From contig PLBP01000024.1 in the NCBI GenBank assembly GCA_003135415.1, positions 1 through 41,165 on the forward strand: a DNA stretch of 41,165 bases, read 5' to 3'. The first letter of the stretch is position 1. The number at the start of each line of letters is the position of its first letter. A program made the position numbers and the translations under genes. Positions 25,741 through 33,901 of this stretch are shown piece after piece. Below the pieces are notes generated by a model. The model had not been told where the DNA came from and searched no databases. It saw only the letters and a list, made by a program, of their open reading frames with translations. Source of the stretch: Hyphomicrobiales bacterium (GTDB taxonomy: Bacteria > Pseudomonadota > Alphaproteobacteria > Rhizobiales > Xanthobacteraceae).

Positions 25741-26867
25741 CTGAACGTATCCGCAAATTTCTCAAGCGACGACGCGAGGAAGGCCCTTGCCTGGTCGTCG
25801 ATCTCGAGGTTATCCGCGAAAACTATCTCGCCTTCGCCAAGACGCTGCCCGACACAAGGGTATTCTACGCGGTGAAGGCCAATCCGGCGCCGGAGATCCT
25901 GAAGCTCCTAGTTGAGCTCGGCTCCAGCTTCGACACCGCCTCCCCCGCCGAAATCGAGATGGTACTCGCCGCCGGCGCGACGGCGGATCGAATCTCCTTT
26001 GGCAACACAATCAAGAAGGAGCGCGATATCGCGCGCGCCTACGAACTTGGCGTGCGGCTCTTCGCCGTGGACAGCGGCGTGGAAGTCGAAAAAATCGCCC
26101 GCGCTGCCCCCGGCTCAAAGGTGTTTTGCCGCATTCTATGCGACGGCACCGGCGCCGAATGGCCGCTTTCGCGCAAATTCGGCTGCGCGCCCGAAATGGC
26201 GTCAGGGATTCTCGAACAAGCCCATCGTCTGGGCTTGGTCACCCATGGCATTTCCTTTCACGTCGGCTCGCAACAAAACGACGTCAAGGCCTGGGATAAG
26301 GCGCTTGCCTCTGCCGCGGCCATCTTCAACGAGGTGTCCGAGCGCGGCCTCACTCTATCCATGGTCAATCTCGGCGGCGGCTTCCCGGCGCGTTACCTAA
26401 AAAACGTGCCGAAGGTGGATGCCTACGGCAAATCGATCTTCCGTGCGCTCCGCAAGCACTTCGGCAACCGCATCCCGGAAACGATCATCGAGCCGGGCCG
26501 CGGCCTCGTTGGCGATGCCGGCATAATCGAGGCCGAGGTTGTCCTGATCTCCAAGAAGTCGGCCGACGATCCGGTGCGCTGGGTCTATCTCGACATCGGC
26601 AAGTTCGGCGGTCTCGCCGAGACCATCGACGAGTCGATTCGCTATCCGATCCGCACGCCGCGGGACGGCAGCAAGCTCGCGCCCTGCGTGATCGCGGGGC
26701 CGACCTGCGACTCGGTGGACGTGCTCTACGAGAAAGAGCCGTACATGCTGCCGGTTTCGCTCGAAATCGGTGACAAAGTGCTGATCGAGGCGGCGGGTGC
26801 CTACACCACCACCTACAGCTCGGTCGCCTTCAACGGCTTCCCACCGCTCAAGTCCTACGTCATCTAG
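25737..26867 (+). CDS. odc: ornithine (possibly lysine/ornithine) decarboxylase, alanine-racemase fold
   Basis: The 376-residue PLP enzyme makes putrescine from ornithine in the cytoplasm. The TTG start is supported by AAGGAG eight bases upstream and by homology from the first turn. Seen: PLP lysine in YAVKANP (K47), HVGSQ (175-179) stacking on PLP, NLGGGFP (211-217) and EPGR (252-255) for the phosphate, and GPTCDSVD (321-328) with the catalytic Cys324 of fold-III decarboxylases. The length suits bacterial ODC rather than diaminopimelate decarboxylase, which is longer. Some members also accept lysine. Its stop is followed at once by the ATG of a GNAT gene, then homospermidine synthase, so putrescine made here is probably used for homospermidine. 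Confidence 0.94.
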   Translation: MTERIRKFLKRRREEGPCLVVDLEVIRENYLAFAKTLPDTRVFYAVKANPAPEILKLLVELGSSFDTASPAEIEMVLAAGATADRISFGNTIKKERDIARAYELGVRLFAVDSGVEVEKIARAAPGSKVFCRILCDGTGAEWPLSRKFGCAPEMASGILEQAHRLGLVTHGISFHVGSQQNDVKAWDKALASAAAIFNEVSERGLTLSMVNLGGGFPARYLKNVPKVDAYGKSIFRALRKHFGNRIPETIIEPGRGLVGDAGIIEAEVVLISKKSADDPVRWVYLDIGKFGGLAETIDESIRYPIRTPRDGSKLAPCVIAGPTCDSVDVLYEKEPYMLPVSLEIGDKVLIEAAGAYTTTYSSVAFNGFPPLKSYVI

Positions 26868-27440
26868 ATGATTCGCATCGATCGCGAGGCGCCGGCCGAG
26901 GCCGGCGCCCGTGAGGCGCTGCTTGACCTTGCCTTGGGTCGCCGGCGGCAGAAAAAGACCTCGGAACGCTTACGCGACGGGCGGCTGCCCGCGGAAGGCT
27001 TGTCGTTCTCCGCGCGAACGAAAGCCCGCCCCCTCATCGGCACGCTGCGGCTTTGGCACATTTCAGCCGGAGCCGACCGGCCGGCGTTGCTGCTCGGACC
27101 GCTCGCGGTCGAACCCTCTTATCGTTGCCGTGGCATTGGCTCGGCCTTGATGCGCCGAGCACTTTCCAGCGCGGCGGAACTCGGCCATCGCGCCGTGCTG
27201 CTCGTGGGCGACGAGCCTTACTACAAGCGCTTCGGCTTCTCGCGCGCGCTGACCGAGCATCTTCGCCTGCCCGGCCCGTTCGAGCGCCACCGCCTGCTCG
27301 CGCTCGAACTCGTCCCGGGCGCACTACGTGACGCGCGCGGAATGGTCGCCGCGACTGGCGAAATGGCACCGCTGGCGCCGAAAAAATCCACAGGAATCGC
27401 GGCGAAATCGTTGACCTTCCGCGTCCGCCATGCCTCATAA
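26868..27440 (+). CDS. GNAT-family N-acetyltransferase
   Basis: The ATG directly abuts the TAG of the decarboxylase, so translation is coupled. The 190-residue product has the GNAT acetyl-CoA site: GPLAVEPSYRCRGIGSALM (77-95), where R86, G89 and G91 match the R/QxxGxG/A pyrophosphate loop, followed by GDEPYYKRFGF near 117-127, the usual strand-helix end of the fold. The N-terminal 50 residues are Arg-rich. The same trio (decarboxylase, GNAT, homospermidine synthase) is common in Hyphomicrobiales, as I recall, which hints at acetylation of a polyamine or of a pathway protein. No substrate can be read from sequence. Confidence 0.88.
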   Translation: MIRIDREAPAEAGAREALLDLALGRRRQKKTSERLRDGRLPAEGLSFSARTKARPLIGTLRLWHISAGADRPALLLGPLAVEPSYRCRGIGSALMRRALSSAAELGHRAVLLVGDEPYYKRFGFSRALTEHLRLPGPFERHRLLALELVPGALRDARGMVAATGEMAPLAPKKSTGIAAKSLTFRVRHAS

Positions 27441-27522
27441 GTTTCGGACTCTTTGTCGCAGGCCGAATCTCACTCGTTTCTGAAGCGGTATTGCCCCGCC
27501 GCGCATCATTGGAGGTCCGAGC

Positions 27523-28956
27523 ATGAGCAAATACCCGGTTCATGGTCGCATCACCGGTCCGATCGTCATGATCGGTTTCGGCTCGATCGGCAGGGGAACA
27601 TTACCGCTGATCGAGCGGCATTTCGAATATGACAAGTCGCGCTTCGTCGTCATCGACCCCTCCGACAAGAACAAATTTCTGCTCGATGAACGCGGCATCA
27701 AGCTGATCCAGACTGGGCTCAACAAGGCGAACTATCGCGAGATTCTCACGCCGCTAGTCACCGCCGGCGGCGGTCAGGGATTTTGCGTGAACGTCTCCGT
27801 CGATACGTCCTCGCTCGATATCATGAAGCTCTGCCGCGAGATCGGCGCCTTCTACATCGACACCGTCGTAGAGCCGTGGAAGGGCTTTTACTTCGACAAG
27901 AATATCGACGCCGCTGCGCGCACCAATTACGCGTTGCGCGAGATGGTTCGCACCGAGGCGAAGACGAATCCCGGCGGCGTGACCGCCGTCTCCTGCTGCG
28001 GCGCCAATCCCGGCATGGTGAACTGGTTCGTGAAGCAGGCGCTTTTGAACGTCGCCACCGATCTCGGCATCAACGATCCCGAGCCGAAAACGCGCGAAGA
28101 ATGGGCGCGCTTGATGATGAAGACTGGTGTTACCGGCGTTCACATCGCCGAGCGCGACACGCAAGTTTCGGCGACGCCGAAGCCGATCAAGACCTTCGTC
28201 AACACCTGGTCGATCGAGGGATTTATTTCGGAGGGATCGCAGCCCGCCGAGCTCGGCTGGGGCACGCACGAGAAATGGATGCCGGACACCGGCCGCTCCC
28301 ACAAAAACGGCTGCGGCGCTTCGATCTACATGCTGCAGCCCGGCGCCAACACGCGCGTGCGCTCGTGGTGCCCGACGCCCGGCGCGCAGTATGGCTTTCT
28401 CGTCACCCATAACGAGTCGATTTCGATCGCCGATTACTTCACCCTGCGCGAAGGCGACAAGGTCGCCTTTCGCCCGACCTGCAATTACGCCTACCATCCG
28501 GCGAACGATGCGGTGCTTTCGCTACACGAAATGTTCGGCGCCGGCGGTTATTTCCAGCCGGCTTGGCACATCATGGACGAGGATGAAATCATCCAAGGCA
28601 TCGACGAACTCGGCGTCCTCCTCTACGGCCACAAGAATAACGCCTATTGGTACGGCTCGCAGCTTTCGATCGAGGAGACGAAAGTGGTCGCGCCCTATCA
28701 GAACGCCACCGGCCTGCAGGTGACTTCGGCCGTGATGGCCGGGATGGTCTGGGCGCTCGAAAATCCGAAGGCCGGTATCGTCGAGACCGACGAGATGGAT
28801 TTCCGCCGCTGCATCGACGTGCAGATGCCGTATCTCGGGCCTGTGATCGGCACCTATACCGATTGGAACCCGCTGAAGGACCGCAATATGTTCTTCCCCG
28901 AGGATCTCGATCACGGCGATCCCTGGCAGTTCAAGAACATTCTCGTGCGCAATTAA
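27523..28956 (+). CDS. hss: homospermidine synthase
   Basis: The 477-residue NAD-dependent enzyme condenses two putrescines (or putrescine and spermidine) to homospermidine with release of ammonia (or diaminopropane). It is the main long polyamine route in many rhizobia. Seen: Rossmann start GPIVMIGFGSIGRGTL (12-27), DTVVEPWKGFYFD, SCCGANPGMVNWFVKQALLN, TWSIEGFISEGSQPAELGWG, and a C-terminal DWNPLKDRNMFFPEDLDHGDPWQF, all hallmarks at full length. GGAGG stands seven bases before the ATG. It lies 82 bases after the GNAT gene in the same direction. Control by the upstream leader would set putrescine supply for this enzyme. Confidence 0.97.
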   Translation: MSKYPVHGRITGPIVMIGFGSIGRGTLPLIERHFEYDKSRFVVIDPSDKNKFLLDERGIKLIQTGLNKANYREILTPLVTAGGGQGFCVNVSVDTSSLDIMKLCREIGAFYIDTVVEPWKGFYFDKNIDAAARTNYALREMVRTEAKTNPGGVTAVSCCGANPGMVNWFVKQALLNVATDLGINDPEPKTREEWARLMMKTGVTGVHIAERDTQVSATPKPIKTFVNTWSIEGFISEGSQPAELGWGTHEKWMPDTGRSHKNGCGASIYMLQPGANTRVRSWCPTPGAQYGFLVTHNESISIADYFTLREGDKVAFRPTCNYAYHPANDAVLSLHEMFGAGGYFQPAWHIMDEDEIIQGIDELGVLLYGHKNNAYWYGSQLSIEETKVVAPYQNATGLQVTSAVMAGMVWALENPKAGIVETDEMDFRRCIDVQMPYLGPVIGTYTDWNPLKDRNMFFPEDLDHGDPWQFKNILVRN

Positions 28957-28959
28957 TCG

Positions 28960-29949
28960 CTAAAGCGATAGCAATCCCGCCTTTCCGTTCTCCGTTCCGA
29001 AGGCGAGTATCTTGCCGTCAGCTCGCCATGTGAGCGCGCTGACCGGTGCGCCCGACGGACGGCTGACGAGCACCTCAGCGGCATCGGCGAGCCGTACCAA
29101 CATCACCATTCCGTCACTGTAACCGACTGCGAGCAATTCCTGTTTTGGGTGGCAGGCGACCGCGGTCACCCGCGTCCCGCTCGGCCCCGGCGCGAGCATG
29201 AATGGCTCCTTGCCCATCGGCCCGTCGCGGGTCCGAAACGGCCACAGAATTACTTCCTGCGCGCCGGAAGTGGCGAGCCACTCTTCGTTCGCGGTAAAGC
29301 TCAAGAATCGCACGCGCGTGGGATAGCCGGACATCCGCATATGCTGGCCGTCGGCAAGCCGCCAGCCGTGCAGCGCCTGCTCCTGCATCGTGGTGATCAG
29401 AAAACGGCCATCGGGCGAGAACAGTGCACCGAGATGCGAGCCCTTCCAGGCGAGTGTCTCGGGTTTCGCATCGGCGTTCGGGAACCAAAGCGTCGCGCCG
29501 TTGTAATGCGCAATCGCGAGCCGCAGCCCTTTCGGGGCAAAGGCGAGCCCGCCCACGGTCGACGGCGCTTCCAGGCTTCGCTCGCCTTTGTTGGCGCGAA
29601 CAAAGGCGGTTTTCCCAACCGACCACGCGAGCGTGCCCGAGGGCCCGAGCGCGACCTGATCGATCCACTGGCCGCCGGAATCGGCGAGCGTTTCCGCTTC
29701 GCCTTCGATATCGGTGGCAACGAGCTTACCGTCGTCGCCCGCGGTGAAAATCCGCTTTCCGTCGCCCGCCGCGGCAAGAATCGCGCCCTTATGCGCTTGG
29801 ATCAATGCTTCGCAGCCGCCGGCGATCAGGATTTCGCCCTTGCCGGTCGCGATCGCGGCGCTCTCGCCGGTGAAATGGATCGCGACAACGTGACTGCCCG
29901 TCTCGATCGCGCGCACTTTCGATGTCAGCGAGGCAGTTTCGACAGGCAT
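28960..29949 (-). CDS. WD40-repeat protein
   Basis: The 329 residues from ATG 29949 contain about seven beta-propeller blades, each loosely spaced by 40-45 residues. Examples: AHKGAILAAAGDGKRIFTAG, VGGLAFAPKGLRLAIAHYNG, GALFSPDGRFLITTMQEQAL, RFLSFTANEEWLATSGAQEV and VSALTWRADGKILAFGTENG. No signal peptide or catalytic motif is seen, so it is probably a cytoplasmic scaffold. It begins 14 bases after the stop of the COG0523 GTPase and is the last gene of the zinc/manganese unit, which suggests that the propeller works with the GTPase in metal delivery. The open frame extends upstream into the GTPase gene, but that part has no repeat. Convergent with hss, stops four bases apart. Confidence 0.88.
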   Translation of the reverse strand: MPVETASLTSKVRAIETGSHVVAIHFTGESAAIATGKGEILIAGGCEALIQAHKGAILAAAGDGKRIFTAGDDGKLVATDIEGEAETLADSGGQWIDQVALGPSGTLAWSVGKTAFVRANKGERSLEAPSTVGGLAFAPKGLRLAIAHYNGATLWFPNADAKPETLAWKGSHLGALFSPDGRFLITTMQEQALHGWRLADGQHMRMSGYPTRVRFLSFTANEEWLATSGAQEVILWPFRTRDGPMGKEPFMLAPGPSGTRVTAVACHPKQELLAVGYSDGMVMLVRLADAAEVLVSRPSGAPVSALTWRADGKILAFGTENGKAGLLSL

Positions 29950-29963
29950 GGAAAACCGCCGCG

Positions 29964-30968
29964 TCAGGCAACGCAGGCGAGAAAGGCTTGCTCGATCGCG
30001 GCAGCATCGAACTCGCGCCCGATGAACACAAGACGGCTCTCGCGTTTCTCGTCCGACTTCCAGTCGCGCTGGTGATCGCCGTCGAGCACCATGTGCACGC
30101 CTTGCAGCACGAAACGTTGCGGATCGTCCTTGAACGAGAGAATCCCCTTGCAACGGAGAATCTTCGGGCCTTCCTTGGCCACGAGATCGTTGATCCAGGG
30201 CAGGAATTTGTCCGGATCGAGCGGTTCGTCGCTCCGCAACGACAGCGATTGCATGTCCTCGTCGTGATAATGCTTTGGGCCGCCATTATGATGGTGATGA
30301 CCGTGGCCATCGTGATGATGCTCGCCGGCGAGAAATTGCGGCTCGATTTCCAATATGCGCTGCAAGTCGAAGGCGCCCTGTCCGAGCAAGGATTGAATCG
30401 GCACATCGCAGCGCTCGGTGCGGTGAATTTTCGCGTAAGGATTGATCGCGCGAATGCGCAATTCCACCTCGCGTAATTCTTCCGAGGTCACAAGATCGAT
30501 CTTGTTGAGAAGGATGATATCGGCGAAGCCGATCTGGTTCTTCGCCTCCGGCGCGTCTTTCAACCGCGCCTTCAGCCATTTCGCGTCGGCGACGGTCACA
30601 ACCGCGTCTAACGCCGTGCGGCCGCCGACCGTATCGTCGAGAAAAAACGTCTGCGCCACCGGCGCCGGATCGGCGAGGCCCGTGGTCTCGACCAGGATGC
30701 CGTCGAACTGCCCGCGCCGCTTCAGGAGCCCGTCGAGGATGCGGATCAGATCGCCGCGCACGGTGCAGCAGATGCAGCCGTTGTTCATCTCGAACACCTC
30801 CTCATCGGCGCCGACGATGAGATCGTTGTCGATGCCGATTTCGCCGAATTCGTTGACGATCACGGCGTATTTCTTGCCGTGCGGCTCGGAGAGGATGCGG
30901 TTGAGCAACGTGGTCTTGCCAGCGCCAAGATAGCCGGTGAGCACGGTGACGGGAATTTTATCGGACAT
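29964..30968 (-). CDS. COG0523 (CobW/ZigA-like) GTPase, putative zinc metallochaperone
   Basis: The 334-residue G3E GTPase carries Walker [10 protein letters not shown] (12-20), the metal-binding CICC motif (65-68), ETTGLADP (94-101), NKID (155-158) for guanine, and a CobW C-terminal domain from about 245. A linker at 217-235 is rich in His ([15 protein letters not shown]...KHYH). Members of this subgroup use GTP to place zinc (or another metal) into client proteins during shortage, in the cytoplasm. ATG 30968 is preferred: homology starts there and 21 codons upstream are unrelated. It lies about 100 bases after znuA, past a hairpin, and before the WD40 gene, so it is part of the metal-starvation set. 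Confidence 0.92.
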   Translation of the reverse strand: MSDKIPVTVLTGYLGAGKTTLLNRILSEPHGKKYAVIVNEFGEIGIDNDLIVGADEEVFEMNNGCICCTVRGDLIRILDGLLKRRGQFDGILVETTGLADPAPVAQTFFLDDTVGGRTALDAVVTVADAKWLKARLKDAPEAKNQIGFADIILLNKIDLVTSEELREVELRIRAINPYAKIHRTERCDVPIQSLLGQGAFDLQRILEIEPQFLAGEHHHDGHGHHHHNGGPKHYHDEDMQSLSLRSDEPLDPDKFLPWINDLVAKEGPKILRCKGILSFKDDPQRFVLQGVHMVLDGDHQRDWKSDEKRESRLVFIGREFDAAAIEQAFLACVA

Positions 30969-30989
30969 CGGAACGGGCCAAATGACAAA

Positions 30990-31014
30990 GCGCCCGGGCA
31001 CAAAGCCCGAGCGC
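30990..31014 (-). terminator. stem-loop between znuA and the COG0523 gene
   Basis: GCGCCCGGGC (30990-30999) pairs with GCCCGAGCGC (31005-31014), nine of ten pairs Watson-Crick, with a five-base loop; on the minus strand it is followed by TTTGTCATTT. A second hairpin, GCCGGG/CCCGGC, lies just before it at 31038-31054. They may end or attenuate the znuCBA message. Confidence 0.6.
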
Positions 31015-31067
31015 TCATGATCTAGGAGCAATGAACCGCCGGGACAAGCCCGGCACCGCGAGCGGCT

Positions 31068-31985
31068 TCAGCTCGTCAATGCCGTCGAGAACTGCCGAAT
31101 GTTGTGCCGCATCATGTCGATATAGGTCGATGCCGGGCCGCCCGTGGCCGAAAGCGCGTCCGAATAGATCTTGCCGCCAATTTTCGCTCCCGACTCGGCG
31201 GCGATCCGCTGCATCAGCCGCGGGTCCGAGACATTTTCGAGGAAAACAGCGGGGATTTTCTGCGCCTTGATTTGCCGGATGATCTTCGCGACATCGCGTG
31301 CTGATACTTCCGTCTCGGTCGACACGCCCTGCGGCGCAATGAACTCGAACCCGTAGGTCGCACCGAAATAACCGAAGGCGTCGTGGCTGGTGATGATCTT
31401 ACGGCGCTCGGCGGGAATTTTTGCGATCCCTTCCTTGACCTCGGTTTCCACCGCCGCGAGCTTCGCAAGATAATCGGCGGTATTCTTGTCGTAAGTCTCT
31501 TTGCCGCCGGGATCGGCGGCAACCAGCGCGTCGCGGATATTCGCCACGTAAATTCTGGCGTTCGCGATCGACTGCCAGGCGTGCGGATCGACACCGTGTT
31601 CGCCGCCCTTCTTGGCATCGTGGTCTTCGTCGGCCATCTCCCGCGGCGTGATGCGCTTGGTGCCGACTGCGATGCTCGCCTTGGTGCCGGAAGCCTTGAT
31701 GAGCCGGTCGATCCAGCCTTCGAGTTTGAAGCCGTTGACGAAGATGACCTTGGCGCCGGCGAGCTTCTTCGCGTCGGCGGGCGAGGGTTGATAGACATGG
31801 GCGTCGCCTTCGGGGCCCACGAGCAAAGCCACCGAAACGCGATCGCCGCCGACATTCTTCACGAAGTCGCCGAGAATCGAGAAGGTCGCGACGACGGGCA
31901 GTTTTTCCTGCGCCTGCGCCGCCGCCGGCAATGCGCCGGCGAACGCCGCGCACAAGGCGGCTAAAATGGTGCGACGGATCGACAT
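31068..31985 (-). CDS. znuA: zinc/manganese ABC transporter substrate-binding protein
   Basis: The ATG at 31985 has GGAGG five bases upstream and opens a signal peptide (MSIRRTILAALCAAFAGALP, cleavage near AQAQ). The 305-residue cluster A-I protein presents metal ligands His63 (GDAHVYQP), His135 (GVDPHAW), His201 (TSHDAFGYF) and Asp276 (IYSDALS). Three His plus one Asp recalls TroA; manganese-selective PsaA-type proteins have Glu at the third place, so zinc is favoured, manganese not excluded. A short acidic/His loop (DEDHDAKKGGEHG, 119-131) fits zinc capture. It follows the permease by 18 bases in the operon order C-B-A. Confidence 0.9.
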   Translation of the reverse strand: MSIRRTILAALCAAFAGALPAAAQAQEKLPVVATFSILGDFVKNVGGDRVSVALLVGPEGDAHVYQPSPADAKKLAGAKVIFVNGFKLEGWIDRLIKASGTKASIAVGTKRITPREMADEDHDAKKGGEHGVDPHAWQSIANARIYVANIRDALVAADPGGKETYDKNTADYLAKLAAVETEVKEGIAKIPAERRKIITSHDAFGYFGATYGFEFIAPQGVSTETEVSARDVAKIIRQIKAQKIPAVFLENVSDPRLMQRIAAESGAKIGGKIYSDALSATGGPASTYIDMMRHNIRQFSTALTS

Positions 31986-32003
31986 GAGCACCTCCGTATG
32001 GGT

Positions 32004-32870
32004 TTAGGCCTCGAGATGCCGGCCCGGCACGAGATAGCGCCGGAGGCCGCCGACCGGGCCGAGCACGAGCGATGCGGCGTAAAAGACGCCCGCAACCAGA
32101 ATGATGGCGGGGCCGGCCGCCGCCCCCGAGTGATAGGAAACAAGCAGCCCGACCACGCCGGAAACAACCGCGACGACGACAGCGATGACGATCATCGAGG
32201 TCAGGTCTCTCGCCCAAAAGCGTGCGGCCGCCGCCGGCAGCATCATCAATCCGACGGCAAGCAGCGTGCCCAGTCCATGAAAGGCGCCGACGAGATTGAG
32301 AACCATCAGCGCGAGAAAGGCGAGATGGGTCGGCCCCCCCGCCCCGCTGACCGAGCGCAAGAAGTTCGGATCGACACATTCGAGCACCAACGGCCGCCAC
32401 AGGACAGCAAGCGTCAACAGGCTGATCGTGGCGATCCCCGCGATTAGAACAAGCGTCGCGTCGTCGAGCGCGAGCACGCTGCCGAACAAGATGTGCAGGA
32501 GATCGATATTCGATCCCTTAAGCGAGAGTATCAGAACGCCGAGCGCGAGCGAAACGAGATAGAAGGCGGCAAGCGAGGCGTCCTCTTTCAATTCGGTCGA
32601 GCGCGCGACAAGCCCGGCGCCGAGCGCGACCGTGAAGCCCGCGACGATGCCGCCGACGGTCATCGCGAAAAGGTCGAGGCCCGAGACCAGAAAGCCGACG
32701 GCGGCACCCGGCAAGATCGCGTGCGCCATCGCATCGCCGGTGAGACTCATGCGCCGCAGCATCAGGAACACGCCGACCGGCGCGCCGCCGAGCGCGAGCG
32801 CGAAGGCGCCGACCAACGCGCGCCGCATGAACTCGAATTCGACGAAGGGGCCAATCAGGAAATCGTACAT
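32004..32870 (-). CDS. znuB: zinc/manganese ABC transporter permease
   Basis: The 288-residue protein has about eight hydrophobic spans and the ABC-3 permease markers FMRRALVGAFALALGGAPVG near the start, LRRMSLTGDAMAHAILPGAA (42-61) and GTLLAVGLMMLPAAAARFWA near 200-219, the last two contacting the ATPase and lining the metal path. The ATG lies four bases after the stop of znuC, so the genes are co-translated. It forms a homodimeric channel in the inner membrane for the metal delivered by the binding protein. Confidence 0.93.
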   Translation of the reverse strand: MYDFLIGPFVEFEFMRRALVGAFALALGGAPVGVFLMLRRMSLTGDAMAHAILPGAAVGFLVSGLDLFAMTVGGIVAGFTVALGAGLVARSTELKEDASLAAFYLVSLALGVLILSLKGSNIDLLHILFGSVLALDDATLVLIAGIATISLLTLAVLWRPLVLECVDPNFLRSVSGAGGPTHLAFLALMVLNLVGAFHGLGTLLAVGLMMLPAAAARFWARDLTSMIVIAVVVAVVSGVVGLLVSYHSGAAAGPAIILVAGVFYAASLVLGPVGGLRRYLVPGRHLEA

Positions 32871-32874
32871 GATT

Positions 32875-33618
32875 TCACGCCGCGTCGGTTTCGCAGACTT
32901 CGGCGTGGCGATCGAAGGCCTCGCACATCCGCCGCGCCTTCAGAAGGTTTTCCGCCGTGAGCACGTCCTGCGTCCGCCCCCAGGCCACGGCTTCGCGCGC
33001 GAGCAGAAGCGTCTCGGGGAATTGCGCCCGCGCGAGGTCGAGGTCGTGCAAAACAATCAGAATCGTTCGCCGCTCCCCATGCCAACGGTGGATGAGATCG
33101 AGAAGATCGGAAATGGTCTTCGCGTCGAGCGAAGTGAAAGGCTCATCGAGCAAGATCAGCTGCGCATCCTGCAGCAACAGCCGCGCGAATAGCGCGCGCT
33201 GCATCTGTCCGCCCGAGAGCGTGCCGATCGTGCGGCCCTCGAAACCTTCGAGCCCCACCGCCGAAATCGCTTTTTCGATCTCGTCGCGTTGGCCTCTGGA
33301 AATTCCGCCGAACAGGCCCGCGCGCCGCCAAAGACCCATGGCCACGAGGTCGTAAACCGTAATCGGAAACGTGCGGTCGATCTCCGCGATTTGCGGCAAG
33401 TAGGCGATGTCTTCCTTTTGGATTTGCGTATGCTCGATCGCGCCATCGAGTGGCCGCAGCACGCCGACGATACCTTTCAACAGCGTGCTCTTGCCCGCTC
33501 CATTCGGCCCGATCACCGCGAGCAGCGTGCCGTTGGCGACCGTGCCGGTGAGATGATGCACGGCCGGATGGCGGTCATAGCCGAGCGTGAGATTGCGAAA
33601 TTGGAGTGCCGCGGTCAT
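32875..33618 (-). CDS. znuC: zinc/manganese ABC transporter ATP-binding protein
   Basis: The 247-residue ATPase has Walker A GPNGAGKST (37-45), signature LSGGQMQRALFARLL (about 134-148), Walker B LILLDEPFTSLD, and the switch histidine in LIVLHDLDLARAQFPETLLL. DIAYLPQIAEIDRTFPITVYDLVAMG is the Q-loop area typical of zinc/manganese importers (quoted: YLPQIAEIDRTFPITVYD). The C-terminus includes a Cys/His stretch near 230 (MCEAFDRHAEVCE), which might sense or bind metal. It begins nine bases after the His-rich microprotein gene. Confidence 0.94.
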   Translation of the reverse strand: MTAALQFRNLTLGYDRHPAVHHLTGTVANGTLLAVIGPNGAGKSTLLKGIVGVLRPLDGAIEHTQIQKEDIAYLPQIAEIDRTFPITVYDLVAMGLWRRAGLFGGISRGQRDEIEKAISAVGLEGFEGRTIGTLSGGQMQRALFARLLLQDAQLILLDEPFTSLDAKTISDLLDLIHRWHGERRTILIVLHDLDLARAQFPETLLLAREAVAWGRTQDVLTAENLLKARRMCEAFDRHAEVCETDAA

Positions 33619-33627
33619 TCGAGTTCC

Positions 33628-33771
33628 CTACACAATCGCCCAGACAACGGCGCCCCACAGCAGCGCCGACAACAGCGCCGCGATCGCAATCCGCTGCAGC
33701 GCCGAGAGGCGCAACAAGGAAGGCGGAATCTCAACGGGACCGTGATGATGATCGTGGGCGTGGGCTTGCAT
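33628..33771 (-). CDS. 47-residue His-rich membrane microprotein heading the znu operon
   Basis: The ATG at 33771 gives MQAHAHDHHHGPVEIPPSLL, then RLSALQRIAIAALLSALLWG and AVVWAIV. The N-terminus has five His within nine residues (positions 4-10, one Asp between) and the C-terminal half is a single membrane span. The gene is the first after the operator-promoter and stops nine bases before znuC, so it is surely part of the zinc/manganese unit. I know no characterised function. It could hold metal at the membrane, assist the permease or modulate uptake. A TTG 45 bases upstream is in frame but lies at the expected transcription start and is less likely. The ribosome site is weak. Confidence 0.78.
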   Translation of the reverse strand: MQAHAHDHHHGPVEIPPSLLRLSALQRIAIAALLSALLWGAVVWAIV

Positions 33772-33816
33772 GAGCGGTGATTCCGTAGGCCGCGCGTTCG
33801 GGCGGCTGTTGAGCAA

Positions 33817-33855
33817 GATATATTATATCAAATTCCCGAAGCGATACAACATATC
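33817..33855 (-). promoter_or_regulatory. putative promoter with twin 13-bp palindromic operators for the znu operon
   Basis: On the minus strand, TTGTAT (33844-33849) and TATAAT (33822-33827) are 16 bases apart, a good sigma-70 pair. Each lies inside a 13-bp palindrome: GATATGTTGTATC (33843-33855, near-perfect) over the -35 and GATATAATATATC (33817-33829, perfect) over the -10, centres 26 bases apart. AT-rich palindromes of this kind are used by Zur/Fur-family repressors. Repression when zinc is ample is the likely logic, but the regulator gene is not in the window and the match to known Zur boxes is only approximate. Confidence 0.6.
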
Positions 33856-33901
33856 CAAAAGCCGCAGAGGGACGTGGGATTCCGCTCACACCGGCGTTTT
33901 C

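Noticed and set aside
33772-33816. TTG start 15 codons upstream for the His-rich microprotein
   Set aside because: It falls at the expected transcription start just below the -10 element, which would demand leaderless translation from TTG.
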